From Spirometra erinaceieuropaei (lineage: Eukaryota > Platyhelminthes > Cestoda > Diphyllobothriidea > Diphyllobothriidae): a stretch of DNA of 64,000 nt. Of this stretch, positions 44,755 to 57,349 are shown one piece after another. The translations under genes and the position numbers were made by a program. The notes beneath the pieces were generated by a model, which was not told where the DNA came from, did not search any database, and saw nothing but the letters and a program-made list of their open reading frames with translations. Each line of letters starts with the position of its first letter. The stretch's first letter is position 1. The DNA lies in the NCBI GenBank assembly GCA_902702965.1, contig CACRXP010000745.1:124620-188619 (forward strand), given 5' to 3'.

Positions 44755-47700
44755 CTATAACGCAAGAGGATAAAAAGATTGAAACCACGCTACGTTATTG
44801 GTAGCTATAAGATTAGACTAACAATATAACTAAATGGTTCCAACTGCAAAGTCATTACTTTTGTAAAACTCAGGGTTCAATAGAATCAGCAGTGGCGATC
44901 GACGTTATCAAAAATGAAAAGGTTTGTCATTTACCTTATCCATTAACCCGTTCACAGAATAACCACAAGGTTCAAAAAGGTAGGCAGACAGACGACTTTT
45001 AGGAAAGAGTTTAGCAATTCCAGTGAGCTAAAAGAGAAGATAGGCAACTTTGAAAACGAGAACCAATGCTCCGTCATAGTAACTAATTCTTGGGAAATTT
45101 CCCGAAAATGGGATGAATTTAATGGAAATCAGGAACGGCCAAATGCTCGGTTAAAACGACTTAAGGATGCCTATCGCGAAATTTTGCATCTACGCTAGAC
45201 TGGAGATAAGGAAATAAATCTGGTCCAACTGTGAATTCAGGTTTTCGGCAATCGGCGCTGGCGTTCTACCTCAGGGTTGCGGGTTTATTTGGTATATCAA
45301 GGTGGACAGAGCCACCCATCACAACCTCGGGGTTCAGGTTCCTGACAAGAAATTAACACAAGAACACTGTTAATCTACGACGAAAGTAGGCTGCTGAGAA
45401 CTTATGTTAAAGCAATTTTTGATTGAACAGAGTTTTCGGTGGACTGACTCATTATAAAATGCGTCTGTTAATATCTTCCAGATAGACAAATTGCAAAAGA
45501 AAAAATAGAAAAATATGCAATTAGCGAATAACAAACGAAAAGGTTCTACATACATTAGTTGCCTCCTTGGCCGATGCGACGTTGCAGGCATAGAAGAATT
45601 TCATCTTTTGAGGGTTGAGATCACGCATTATGATCTTAGATAAAAAAAAAGCAAAAGCTCGTCAAGAAAGGAACCTGAGTCACATGACAAACAGAAGATA
45701 CTGCTCTCCAATTCTATGAGACTAATGTCCGGAAAAAACTAACCGCAATCAATAGTGTTTGAAATTTAAAGATGTAAGTCTCCGCAAGTCATACATGAGA
45801 TCTGTCCAAGTTGTGCTCAAGTAAAATGCATGAAAAGTTACGGAACTATGAGTACTATGCCAACTAAGTTTTTATTCGACCCTTGTTGAATTATGTCAAG
45901 CAAAATGAACACTAACAGAGCGAAAACACCAGCAGTTTTGGGGGTAAAGGGAAACTGCAATTATCGTGTAGCGCAGCAGACGAGAAGGCAATCAGTGAAT
46001 GACAAGTGGTCGACTCGTCCTCGTTGATTTTGAATTGCACCATGCGTGAGGACACAAAAACACGGGGCACTCTACACAGCATAATAGACATCTGGGGGTA
46101 CTAGAACAAAAAACATTAGGTATCATGTATAACACTTTGACCTCTTTTTATACTAATTGTGCATGCATGCTAGTTTAATTAATTTTTGTAAAATAGTTCT
46201 ATGTTTGTCCATAGTCATCCGTTCTTTTGCGGCCTCATCGATCCAACCTTCAACGTGTGACGCCGAGATGAATATATTCATGAATACAAAAACTCCCACC
46301 GGTGTACATTTTCCTGTGATTTTTCACTGCTGTGGACAATATTATAAGGATAATCTATATGAACCAATTCCTTCCTTATAGATAGTTGTTTCACTCCCCC
46401 TCAAAATCTGAACTTAGGTCCTGCAGCAAGTCACCATATGGTCTGAAAAAAAGTGATAAGAGCTAAGATGTAAATATCGGCTTCTGTCAGTAATCGTCAA
46501 TGTGTCATTATTGGTTTTGCATATCAGACCATCGACGAATGCAAGTTCCCAGAATATGACTCGAATTCGGCAATGAATTCAACGTCTATGCGATTACATG
46601 GACGGTCGATCGNNNNNNNNNNNNNNNNNNNNNNNNNNNNNNNNNNNNNNNNNNNNNNNNNNNNNNNNNNNNNNNNNNNNNNNNNNNNNNNNNNNNNNNN
46701 NNNNNNNNNNNNNNNNNNNNNNNNNNNNNNNNNNNNNNNNNNNNNNNNNNNNNNNNNNNNNNNNNNNNNNNNNNNNNNNNNNNNNNNNNNNNNNNNNNNN
46801 NNNNNNNNNNNNNNNNNNNNNNNNNNNNNNNNNNNNNNNNNNNNNNNNNNNNNNNNNNNNNNNNNNNNNNNNNNNNNNNNNNNNNNNNNNNNNNNNNNNN
46901 NNNNNNNNNNNNNNNNNNNNNNNNNNNNNNNNNNNNNNNNNNNNNNNNNNNNNNNNNNNNNNNNNNNNNNNNNNNNNNNNNNNNNNNNNNNNNNNNNNNN
47001 NNNNNNNNNNNNNNNNNNNNNNNNNNNNNNNNNNNNNNNNNNNNTGTTATCCTTTCCCCATCACTAGCAGCTGTGCTGGAAATTAGCCCCAAGGCACAAC
47101 GGGACGAGTGTATCCCGTAACGCGATTGGCGAGCGTTCCTATACCACGGAGGTGTCATCAAAACAAAGCCACCATATTTTTGATGACCGTGGAACTTTTT
47201 GTGGGGAATATCTGTCAAAGCTGCTGTGTGATAAGGTTTGCCATGAAAGACAGGGGAAAATCCGAAAGAACTAACTGAGTTCTTTGCGGTTGAGTTGTAG
47301 TCTATGGACCCACGTCCTGCTGTTTTTAGTTTCTTAACACAACCGTTACCAATTACAACAAGGCAGGTGGTTGGCACAGTGTTAAGATGCAGTGTTTGCT
47401 ACTACTCGGAATATGCACGCTGACTCACCGCCTCAACAAGTGCGTGTAATTCAAATCAATGTTGGCATCAGCCCAAATGCTTCTTGAGTACAAGATCACC
47501 TCCCCTGTATCAGAGTTACGCGTTGTTTTACAAACTTCCAAGCGTCGAGTGGGTAGAAAACCGCCATACCGATCGGTACGTTAAGTCTTATTGAATGGAA
47601 AAGTTTCAAGGACAAAAACAGGTGCAGACAGGCGTCGTGTCATTAACTGACTTAGCAAGGCAGACTGCTACCAACAGAGCACAAGGCTGTCGACTACCAG

Positions 47701-50700
47701 ATCGAAGAATAGAAGCATAGTGATCAGTCAGGCAAACAATGGCGACGAGTTAATGTATTTGTCTTAGAAAGTGTGTTTAACGACTATAGTTGTCTTGCCT
47801 CAATTGTTTGGCCTGGTGGTTCGTCAGTCATGCCCTTAGCTGATTGTCCGCAGTAGAAATTCCTGGATAAACAAAGAGATAAAATGCGTTTGACATGGAA
47901 ATACACTATTAGGGAGAACTGACAAAATGGATACTGACAGTCAATCAAAAACGGACTATCATGCAGAAGATATGCGAATGCCAGTTAGTGAGGTATCTGT
48001 TTCTATGTCGTACGGATTAGAGCGCAAACAGAAGAGCGAAACAGGGCGAGAACAGAGGGGCAGGTATTATCGAAATTCTTAGCGTCGGTCAAAACCCCTG
48101 AAATAAATCTAATTCTCGCTTGAGGTAATGAAAAATCACGACAATTCATCTCAAAGAGAACTGGCAGAGGGAAGATCCAATACTATGGCCGGATTTAATT
48201 TCGAAATACAAGGCGCCTACCAACAGTCCCCATTTAGGCGTCCAAAAGTGTAACCCGCACCGTCTAAAAAATCGACATAATATTGATGAAAATCGCCTTC
48301 ATAATATGCATACGTTTCTTATTTTAGCTATGCGAAAAACAGAAGAGGCAGTGACTATGAAAAAGCTCTCTATATTAAGCGGTGGAAATCTAGTTTAAAG
48401 TTTCACCAAGCCAAATAAAACGTATTTTCTGCGATCCATCAATATATTTTTGGGGTCTCGGGTACGACTGGAAAATCTAAAGATTTGCGATTTCAGGCAT
48501 AGTATATGTGGCTGATTGAAAATAACGAGGGGATCTGCGAGACGTTATATAAAGATGATGTTCGTAAAGCGTGTCGGGCATGAGTACGACAGAATACGGA
48601 TGGACAAGATAAATAGTCAATTTTTCAGATGTTTTCTGTTCGTGTGGAAAACGGATTAGCTTTCAGATATTTCTTACTGCAAAAAACCTTCTGCATACAC
48701 AAACTCGGGCCCGGGATTAAGTTGAGTCCCGTTTAAGACTTATTAATGGCTAACTAATGAAACTGAAACGGGGCACGAAAGTTTGCTAAATAAAAGCAAT
48801 TCTTGCAGTAATCAAAGGGGACAGTCAGTTTCAGCAGGTCACGTCACTTCATTTAGGAACAACGTTTAGCAGATGCTAAAATTGTTTTTTAGGCAACGAC
48901 AGGGCAGCAAAAAAATTCCTACAAGGAAGGACAAAGTGCTTCCTTTCTCTACGGAGTAGCATAATGTTCAGAAAACGGTTGCTAGAAAGTGTTCATACAT
49001 AGAACGAAATAAGTGGTAGCTTCACAGATAAAGAAACTGGAAAGTGACGAATCTCAAAAAACAGCTTTTACAGGCATGGATATGAATGTAAAGAACATAA
49101 AGGGAAGTGGACTTACTGTCGCAGAAAGGTTGAATGATTTTGAGCTAGAGGTAGGAAGTAACTCGTTTACAACGACAAATAGGTTTCAATCTAAGTTGCC
49201 AGTGTGCATTTCAATAATCTAAGAATTATATTATAGACCCGGCTTTAGGATTTGAAGCACAATGAGCTCAAACCAAATTCCACATCAAGCAAAAGGAGGG
49301 GATAAGACAAAAACGTTTACCAATTTTCAGGATAATTCACATACTAAAACTCAGTTTTTTTTCTGAAAATGTTCAGGTTTTCCAAGTTACATGCTCCTAG
49401 CTGCCTGCTCGCAAAACCACAAGTTGCTGACAATTCAGGAAATATTTAAGCAGTTGCGGTGGACCCAATGATTCAATTTTGAGGGGTCGGCCTCCGTTAA
49501 AAAAAGTCTTTGGGAGCTAGCTGTGAATTAAATACAACGTGAACCATCTGAATAACCCGACGCGTGTAATAGCCTTCCGCCTGACCATCCTTATTTGCCA
49601 TCGCTCATGTGCAGACGAAAGCAGTCCGAGGCCTCTTCTACTCATCTGTTAGAAGACTGCCTTGAACTGAGACAGTGGCTGTAGTTCAAACTTAGATATG
49701 CTGTAAGTATTTGGGTACTGGCAGTTGTTTCCGAAATTCAAGCGCATTCGCCTTGCAACGAATTTTAGTGGACAGACCTTGAACGGCCTTATTTGAGGAG
49801 TGATACCAAGAGGCCCATGTGGACGTTTAAAGTCAGACAATAAAGCATTTGTCGATCTCAACTATTTTGGTTACCCTTTTGTGCGGATTTTGGTGACATG
49901 CGATATGACGGATGGAGTCAATTCCAGAAAATGAGTTTGATTTTCATGACTCGCTCATCTTTCATGCAATTCGACACCGACCGCGACGTCGGCTGCAATG
50001 GCGACTGTACCCCACCGAACGTGAAAGTTGTCGGTGTGGCTGCACAACCAACACACAAGAAAACACTTAAGGACTGCATTCCGGCAAAAATTTGTAAATT
50101 TTGTTGAAGGACAGTACAAATATGTGACCATTTGTGAGTAATAGGAAACCCAACCCCAAATTAGAAAAACTTCAATGTAAAGATTTCGTTAAAACGGTGG
50201 TCGCTAGACTAAGTGTGCTAGAGAACTTCTTTACACGGCTTATCTAAATCGTGACAGTTCTTGGTAAATCACGTCTCATCGGACAACAGAATGCTTGCGC
50301 AGCCGTTAACAATTCATTCTCATACGATGGAATAATCAGACATTCGAATTGGCGTTTTTAAGTACTGATGCTATTATTGGAACTGTTGCCAGCCGGATAC
50401 TGCATAAAAAGACCAAAATCCAGGCCAATGAGAAGGAAAAATTACCCGGCTGTCACCTTAAGTGGTCATCAAGGATTCTTCCCTTCGCAGAATTCTTCAA
50501 ATGGGTGGTAGATTAGATATTTAAATTCACTTTGCAGAAACGACCCAGAGTTAACTTATCGTAGTCTGTACATTAATACTTTTGAATATGTTAAAGACAT
50601 TCTGATGCTGGTGGACTTTTAATGTAAGTGTGTGTTTTGCTCCACATTTATGAGAAGGCAACCTCGATGGGGTTAAAAATCGATTCATCCAAGACGAACT

Positions 50701-52223
50701 ACGCATTCCTTACGTCGCATGTGAAGAAATCTTTTCAGACAGTAGAAGTGGAAACCTATAACTTGGGCGATAAAGTGTGCATCCTTACTTAAAACTCTGC
50801 CCAGTCATCTTGTTCAACATAAACCGATGTGTCAGATCGGTAATCCTTTAACTATGTAAAAATCTCTTAAATCAGTACCAGATCAGTTGAAATGCTAGAC
50901 CAAAAATAAAGGACACTTAAGTCAAAACAGACCTGTCGCGCACATATGAACTACAATCTCCATGGGCAAAAGACACCCGTCGCCTTCGAGTTTTCGAAAT
51001 ACTTTCTTTGAATTATTTAGTCGTCCGATAGAACATAAGGCTCAACTTGTGAACAATCATTCAGTTGTACCACGTTTACTTGACGGATGAATCGTGAATA
51101 ACGAACGCAGTAATAAACAAAAGCACTGCGGGTAACAGTGTTCGCGAGATCATCGGATTTTTTAAATACAGACAAACGTTTTCGTTATCTAGAAAAGCTG
51201 AACAAGACGAGGTCAACACAAAATAAGGACATAAGTCCGAAATAGTTATAAGGAGAAATAACATAACCCAGTGCATTAGCGAATGCGTTCACATATTTAA
51301 TTCGTACCCAGAGGGAATATTACTCATAAGATCAAATCTAGTCAATAGGATCGCAAACCCAGGCTTGATAACCAATTACAACGCGGGAAAAAGATGTTTA
51401 TATAAGTTATTGAAATCATCTAATCAATAAACAAATTTGCTGAATATTATTAAACTTGCTGAAACAAACATTATGTCTGGTTTCAATATAGAAACTTACT
51501 TCATTTGAGAAATCTCTCTGCAAAGGCGGCTGAAGTTCCGGAAATAGGTAGGACCGTCTGGAGTAGTATAACTGAATATTTTCAAAGCATTATAATGAGA
51601 AATTAATCGGTAAGGATAAAGTGGCATGCAATACACTATAGCAAAAGTAAGTGCTAGTGGACACTGCCTCGTGGTATGCAACGTTCTGGTAAGAAATTCG
51701 AGAACAAAGTAAAAATTCAAAATTCACTCAAAAAGTATGTAATATATATATATATGTCTTGTTGATAATGCAATCAGTCTCTGATAGACCACTTACCACA
51801 TATTTTGTAAAGCCCATCTCGTAAGCAAATTCAGTTAACGGTTTTAGAGTTTCAAGGAGAGTTGTTTTCCCACATGTTTTCAGGATAATTCGGTTCCGTG
51901 TGATAAAGAAACTACTCTCACTTAAAACAGCTATGATGAAAACTTAAGTGGCAGTTACCTCAACAAGAAGGCAATCTGAAACTCGTTGTGGATTTCATCC
52001 AAAACAGTACATCGAGCCAGGTCAAGGATGTGCCGAATTTGCTTCCTAATTGATGAAATAACTGAAATTCGCAATGTGTTGCATACCTTGTTAAATGACG
52101 CATATCAGGCAAAGGTTTGCTTTCTAGCACATCCGGTTCGGAACCAAAAAACCACATCTCTAGCAGTTTCTCGGTTCCTTCGTAGATAGATTCAGACTGT
52201 CGGTTATCCATATTAACAGTCAT
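44599..52223 (-). CDS. AMD1: S-adenosylmethionine decarboxylase proenzyme (AMD1), seven exons found, one piece missing
   Basis: Exons on the - strand: 52223-52087, 52045-51959, 51920-51797, 51571-51500, [missing], 45634-45554, 45027-44935, 44754-44599. The enzyme makes decarboxylated SAM, the aminopropyl donor for spermidine and spermine. Recognised by EGTEKLLEMWF (15-25), the self-cleavage site LSESS (cut expected between Glu76 and Ser77, which becomes the pyruvoyl group), LKTCG with Cys91, EPCGYSVNG and TVHVTPEPEFSYASFE. These contain the counterparts of human Glu8, Glu11, Ser68, Cys82, Ser229 and His243, so the enzyme looks active. Phases agree at every junction seen. The segment equivalent to human [20 protein letters not shown] was not found; the 432-N gap at 46613-47044 lies between the flanking exons. 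The final exon is uncertain. Confidence 0.93.
44935..45027 (-). CDS. AMD1: AMD1 exon (EPCGYSVNG segment)
   Basis: A 93-nt exon reading LTGIAKLFPKSRLSAYLFEP and CGYSVNGLMDK. It carries the Ser equivalent to human Ser229. Acceptor cttttag, donor gtaaat. Confidence 0.92.
45554..45634 (-). CDS. AMD1: AMD1 exon (DLNPQKM segment)
   Basis: An 81-nt exon reading IIMRDLNPQKMKFFYACNVA and SAKEATN, equivalent to human [20 protein letters not shown]. Phase 0 at both ends; donor gtatgt. Confidence 0.85.
45635..51499 (-). other. Long AMD1 intron(s) containing the missing exon interval
   Basis: The + strand is purine-rich, so the AMD1 sense strand is T-rich, as in the introns of the NME8-like gene. No transposon recognised. 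The expected CWYLYTL-type segment could not be found in the readable part. Small frames at 49013-49222 (+), 49861-49649 (-) and 49898-50107 (+) have no family match. Confidence 0.5.
46613..47044. other. Assembly gap (432 N)
   Basis: A run of N inside the interval between AMD1 exon 4 and the exon at 45634, probably hiding the missing coding piece. The X-rich frames crossing it are artefacts. Confidence 0.99.
51500..51571 (-). CDS. AMD1: AMD1 exon 4
   Basis: A 72-nt exon, LYYSRRSYLFPELQPPLQRD then FSNE, equivalent to human FFYSRKNFMKPSHQGYPH. Acceptor atattcag, donor gtaagt. Confidence 0.88.
51797..51920 (-). CDS. AMD1: AMD1 exon 3 (cleavage site, pyruvoyl Ser, catalytic Cys)
   Basis: Opens SESSFFITRNRIILKTCGKT and continues TLLETLKPLTEFAYEMGF. 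The intron splits the first Ser of SESS, so the processing site Glu-Ser is encoded at the very start of this exon. Phase 0 donor gtaagt. Confidence 0.93.
51959..52045 (-). CDS. AMD1: AMD1 exon 2
   Basis: Separated from exon 1 by a 41-nt intron (52086-52046). Reads KQIRHILDLARCTVLDEIHN, then EFQIAFLL, matching human ILLKDVQCSIISV. Ends in the split Ser codon just before the cleavage site. Confidence 0.9.
52087..52223 (-). CDS. AMD1: AMD1 exon 1
   Basis: Starts MTVNMDNRQSESIYEGTEKL and continues LEMWFFGSEPD. A second in-frame ATG (52211-52209) could be used instead. It carries the two Glu residues of the EGTEKLLE signature. Ends two bases into an Arg codon; donor gtatgc. Confidence 0.9.
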
Positions 52224-52530
52224 TGAGCTAATAAGAAGGCTACAAAGTTGAAAAACTACAACTAAGCAATGGTTCCGTACTTTTGCTAGCGTAACTTGAG
52301 AGACGATTTATCTTAGTCTGATAGTGAGCATGAAAGGAAAAAAACGACCGTTTGGTTTGAACATTTTCTCCATTTCCACAATGAAGTAGAAACAGAAGAA
52401 TGACGAAGAATTCCTGTCGATGTTAGGTTGGAGAAAGACGTACATCACAATACATAGCTTTAGGTTGAACTAAACGTATTTGCGTTAAGCATGTCAACCT
52501 CTTTATCGAAAGGCGATTTGTTGCTCTTAG

Positions 52531-52674
52531 GTGTATGCTGGCGGCAATAATACGATAAATCACAGATTCCCATATAAAATTGTGAACAGTTTTTATCGCA
52601 TGGCTTCTACCAATTCCTACTCATACTTTATGTTCAACAACGGAATCAACATTTTGTTCATTGTCCAAAACCCC
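52531..52674 (+). CDS. Weak exon-like frame divergent from AMD1
   Basis: Bounded by acceptor tgctcttag and donor gtaagt, phase 0, 48 codons, starting VYAGGNNTINHRFPYKIVNS and ending NILFIVQNP. A second frame at 52860-52948 (YIMPLLNRILMYHESPW..., donor gtaaac) could follow in phase. No family recognised, and the strand composition argues for a - strand transcript here. Confidence 0.15.
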
Positions 52675-52949
52675 GTAAGTGTACATGTATGTACAAGATG
52701 TAACTTTATTTGATCTCGTCAAAGAAAAGTTTGAAAACTCGAAAAACGTAAACCGAAATGTTTTGAAATCGTTTAGGTGAGCAAAACAACTGCCTTATCT
52801 ATTATTTAGAAATTACATTTACTTCGGAGGTGCACGGAAAAATTGCCTTTTGACAGTACATAATGCCGCTGTTGAACCGCATATTGATGTACCACGAAAG
52901 CCCCTGGCATTACTACGGAATGAAATACTATAAGTACGGTAAACTGGCC

Positions 52950-55285
52950 ATTCACGATTTGTTTTTTGTGCATCCGGTGCTTAAATCCAACTTATTTCTT
53001 ATTTTAGCCCAGAGGTTACTTTATGATTATGATTGGCAGGAGAAATTAGCCTAAGCAAAATGAATTCCTAGCGACACTCGTTGGTAAACAAGCAATAAAA
53101 ACGCCTTTTAATATATAAAGTTCTGAAAACAGCTACAATATCCGTTGCAAATGTCTTAAAGCACTTAATAAAAGAATAACAGCTACTTTGTAACAAACAC
53201 GAAAAAGGCTAATAATCTCTCCTGTGTGTCCTCTGGCGTCAACGCATCGTGTCTTTTGATACTCGCTTCAGCGCCTAGCCCTCCTATTGTGAAATTAAAC
53301 GCATCTCTCAAAGGGATACTGAAATTTCATAAACCAATTTTTTAGACACAATCCAGATAGACCGCAATTCTCTAAACTGAAAAAGGCACTTTCATGACAT
53401 TAAGGTGAGCTTAAGCTTTACAATCACATTCCGGTACAGGACTTTGAATCTGAAAGATTATTCACCCTGAGTGTGAAAAGCATACCTTCAAGAATTGTGG
53501 GCTAGCTAAACATGCACTTCATCCAGTACGCCAGAATCAACTTGGAGCTGTTGACAGACAGAACAAGAGCCGGAATTTTCGCGTGATCCAGCACCAGAAA
53601 GATGACAAAAACGAGACCGGGGAGAGACTTCAAAAACGTTCCTTTTATGTCTCTGTCCGATAAGTTCAAACAAACAAAAAGTAAAAGAAAAAATCCCAAA
53701 AGGCATTCAGTTAGCTTATCTTTATTATTTTTCCCATATATAGTTTTTATTCGGAAAAGTACTTGCCGGCCCTTACAATCCGATCTGCAGAGCGAGACGG
53801 GGAGTATTATTAATGACAACAAACTAATGCATAAGATAATCCTGTGGAAGGGTCCTTCAAATATGGTTTGTCAAACAGTTTACAATTAACTAGACGAGGT
53901 ACAACTAAGCCCAAACAAGAAACCTAAACTGCGATCACATCTAGCAACCTAAACTATGCTACGTGACATGTTATAATTGAAAATTCTTCCTGCATATAAG
54001 TTGACTAAGGAAAAAGAAAACGTCCATGAACACCAATATGTAAAGTGGAGAAAGAATTGACAAGAAAAATCAATCGAAATCCTCCTTTAGGGAGCAAATA
54101 TTTCTAACGTGATCAACGTGCCGAAATATAGTGTTGACTGCCTATACCGTTGCAGTGTTAAAAAGAAAAAGGTTTGTCTGTCATGAATAGAGATCACTTT
54201 AGCAATCGTTGGTCTACGATTATGATTTGTATTCCTCCGTTAATAAGCTGCTTCCACAAGTACTTGATGTTGGCAAATCCGCAGCAGAATGCTTACATTC
54301 TCTAATGAATGAATGCGTCGTCTGTAGCCTAACTGGATCCTACTGCGCCCTGCGTATAATCCGTCATATAATTAAATGAACAATGACCAAAAATGACAGA
54401 TGGTTTGTCAAACAATGAAGCGTGGGGAAGGATTAAGCGTCAAATCAAAATTACATGATGTGGTGACCAGCACTACCGAGAGTAAATTCAAAACTAGTAA
54501 CAGAATGGAATGAAATAGTGTTGTTTTAGCACATGTCGTTCGGCAAATAACACTGCAATACACGTAAAACAGTGGAAAATCCTCCTTATTAGTTTTGTGT
54601 TTCTGTGACATAAACCTTTGCATATTTGACAGTTTTCATAAGCGAATGGCCATTAGAAACCCTGCATGAAAGAAGAGTTTTGCCACAAATTAAGCAATCC
54701 ATCTTTATATAAATGCGCAAAATATTGTCAGCCGTAAGCATCGCGCACGAGGATTAGTCGACTTGTTCAACCACCGGCTGACTTAGTAAAAGTTGGCTGC
54801 CGTCTCGTCGCATGCATTTGGTATCATGTTTACGAGGGAGACCAACGGAAGTTTGAGCGTTCTGAACGTCGCTGTCCACTGCATGCACAGCAGCAGTTTA
54901 AAGGCCCGGATAATGACTGGTACGTTAATAAGTTTATGGGTACAGTAGACTTTAGCAACATCTGTCACACACTCTGAGCCCTTCCCATACCTCTCTCTGG
55001 TTCAACCCAGGGCCACAAGGCCAGAGTTATTAGACGGCGGGAATAGTTAGCACAGCGAAAGCACGCACCAAGGTGTACCATTATATCCCCTATCCAAATA
55101 TACCTCGGGCAAGATTTTATCTACCAAGAAAGAATGGACCCGTACATCGGCGTGCAACCACACCCCAATGTTGGCACTAGCAATGAGTGCACATTCCCGA
55201 TAACGGCAGTCGGACTCTGGTCTAGCCCGGGTTTTGTTTCATCTTATTTACCGTGTAACCAGTTAGAGGGCCAAAGGAGAGCAGA
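52950..55285. other. No gene assigned
   Basis: Purine-rich on the + strand. A - strand frame (53822-53502, hydrophobic run LPGLVFVIFLVLDHAKIPAL) could be a membrane-type exon but has no recognised family. Confidence 0.35.
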
Positions 55286-55286
55286 C

Positions 55287-55317
<31 letters not shown>
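55287..55317. repeat. (AAT)n microsatellite
   Basis: About ten tandem aat units. Confidence 0.95.
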
Positions 55318-55559
55318 TGTGTGAAATACAAGTTTACAGTCGAAGCCAGGGAAAGATTAAGCACAAATCCGGCCAGCAGTGGAAAAAATCCTGATAAAAA
55401 AATTAAAGAGGATGGTGGTTTTGCATAGTATGGAGGGCTAAGGAGAAAAAATGCTGAGCATGAAAATAAGACAGTAAAGAAAGGGATGGGTAGCACTGCA
55501 CCGGATATTTTTAGTCGCCAATTCTTTTCATTAAGGTTGGACTGGACCAAACAGAGGCA

Positions 55560-56860
55560 CTAAAGAATAGCTGTCGCTACTGTCTAAAACATTGTACTTG
55601 GTGATACCGGCCGTAGAGATAAGAGTCCAAGAACGCCATCGCTACGGTGTATTCGATCGATGGATTCAGCACCCAAAATTTGCAAGAGTTTCTCTGAATG
55701 GAAAAAGCGAGTAATAGTCTCTTTAACAAAGGACAATTTGCAGAGTTTTCACATTCCTCGATACTTTATTCCACATAGCCATTGCATTAACGTGAAAGAA
55801 CCGACGATATTTAACGGCAAGTGCCAGATGAAGAAATAGAAAGTCCTCACGGTGACTCTTACGTCGGGTTGGGCAAGATGTCTCAAAGTGGTGGGCGAAT
55901 TAAAGGTACGATCATATAAAATCTTAAATAGTAAAAATAGTCCCTTTTGTAATTTACAAAATCATTAAGGATCAAGACCATTAAGCCAGCAATGTTTTTG
56001 GTAAGACAAGTGTCGCTGTTCCGAGGTTAAAACCCTCTTGATAAAAGAAGTGTTGGACGGATTCTATGTCCTACCACTCAGCAGCACTCATGAGGCTAAA
56101 TAAAAACGACAAGTATTTCAGGCGCATTGATGGCGCATTCTAAAATCGGTAGTTTAAAAGTCGTTCTACGTGTTTTGGAGACTATCTGGGCGCAGTGTTC
56201 CGAAAGACTAGGGCTCTAGGAGTATGACACACCCAGATCCTTAATTATTCCATGTCCATTTATGTCGTGACTGTCAACAATTGGTTGAGATTGATGGTCG
56301 ACGGTAACCAACATAACTGAGCATTTATGCCAAGAAAGAGAAAGGCGCCATGTACGGCACCACTGGCAAAGGTCTGTAGGTAGCTTTTTAAGAGCTCGAG
56401 CGCGATGTCACGATCTGTTGGCTTAATAAATGAATAATTTTATTTAAAGATTCTTAGGGGTCCCATCCGAGCAAGTTACTATAAACTTTCGTGTTAATTT
56501 TAGAGAAAGTAGACAGATTCTCTACATTATTCAAATTTCGGTTGTAGAACAAACAAGCACATGTAAAAACGATCAGCGAGCAGTGATAAAGCTCCTAATG
56601 AAAGAATCCAGATGAGTATGACTTGGTTAACCCTTAAGGAGTAAAATTCTGCAGCAAATGAGAGGAAAAATGTGCGGGTCGAACGGAACTGGCCTACCTA
56701 CGTATTTAACATGGGAATTAGAACGTAAATCGTCAAAACAGAGCCTCCTAAACCAATTGAGTTTATCCACCTTGAAGTGGCAAGACAGATGGACGTAGAC
56801 GCGACGGGACGCAGTCTGCTCAGAGTCCAGCCAAGGATGGGACATTAACTGCTAGGTCAG
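55560..56860 (-). mobile_element. Degraded CR1/jockey-type LINE fragment (post-RT region)
   Basis: On the - strand from about 56300: DHQSQPIVDSHDINGHGI, then IKDLGVSYS with LSEHCAQIVSKTRRTTF, and later TCLTKNIAGLMVLILND. These are the KDLGV...Q..SKA(R)R... and following blocks seen after the RT palm in CR1/jockey elements. Many stops. The boundary with the 57350-59700 copy is not resolved. Confidence 0.6.
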
Positions 56861-57349
56861 TTATCAAAGCGTAAGAAAGAGAATGCGACCCTGGGATCTC
56901 TTTGCTGACTGACAAAACTGCTAATAAATGGCGAAGGTAGAAGACTCACGCCGTGACCGTCAGCAAACAGTTCGTGGTCTAAGTTAGGAGACGACATCAA
57001 GATCTGCAAAAGTCAACGATTGGCGGTAAGCGTTCGAGATCGCGGGGGTTAAGGGGAAATTCTGAGAGTGTCGGCAATCAGTCAAAATGAGGAGTCTTAA
57101 GGCATGCACTTCAACTGGTCAATCTACTTCTCTGGGAGAATTTGTTAGGGAGGATATCGCATTCAATGAGGGGCAGGATGAATGAACTTAAAACCAAAAA
57201 AAATTAACATTTCTGATGTGGGACCCTAGGAGACGAAACGACATACAAAGAAGGGAAATTTGAACGGATACGGAACTTAAGTGGGGCATCATAAATGACC
57301 AATGGCCACTTCTCAGTGTCATAAAGAAAGTTGTCCGAGAAAGATGGGG

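Noticed and set aside
46380..46450. Short exon-like piece on the - strand after a TTTCAG acceptor, considered as the missing AMD1 exon
   Set aside because: The translation (PYGDLLQDLSSDFEG) does not match any AMD1 segment and no donor fits the required phase.
46573..47377. Long frames crossing 46613-47044
   Set aside because: Artefact of the second N run; the real flanking pieces have no motif.
53502..53889. Overlapping 95-106-codon frames with a hydrophobic run
   Set aside because: Frames open on both strands, no proper donor site next to the - strand frame, no recognised family; left as unassigned.
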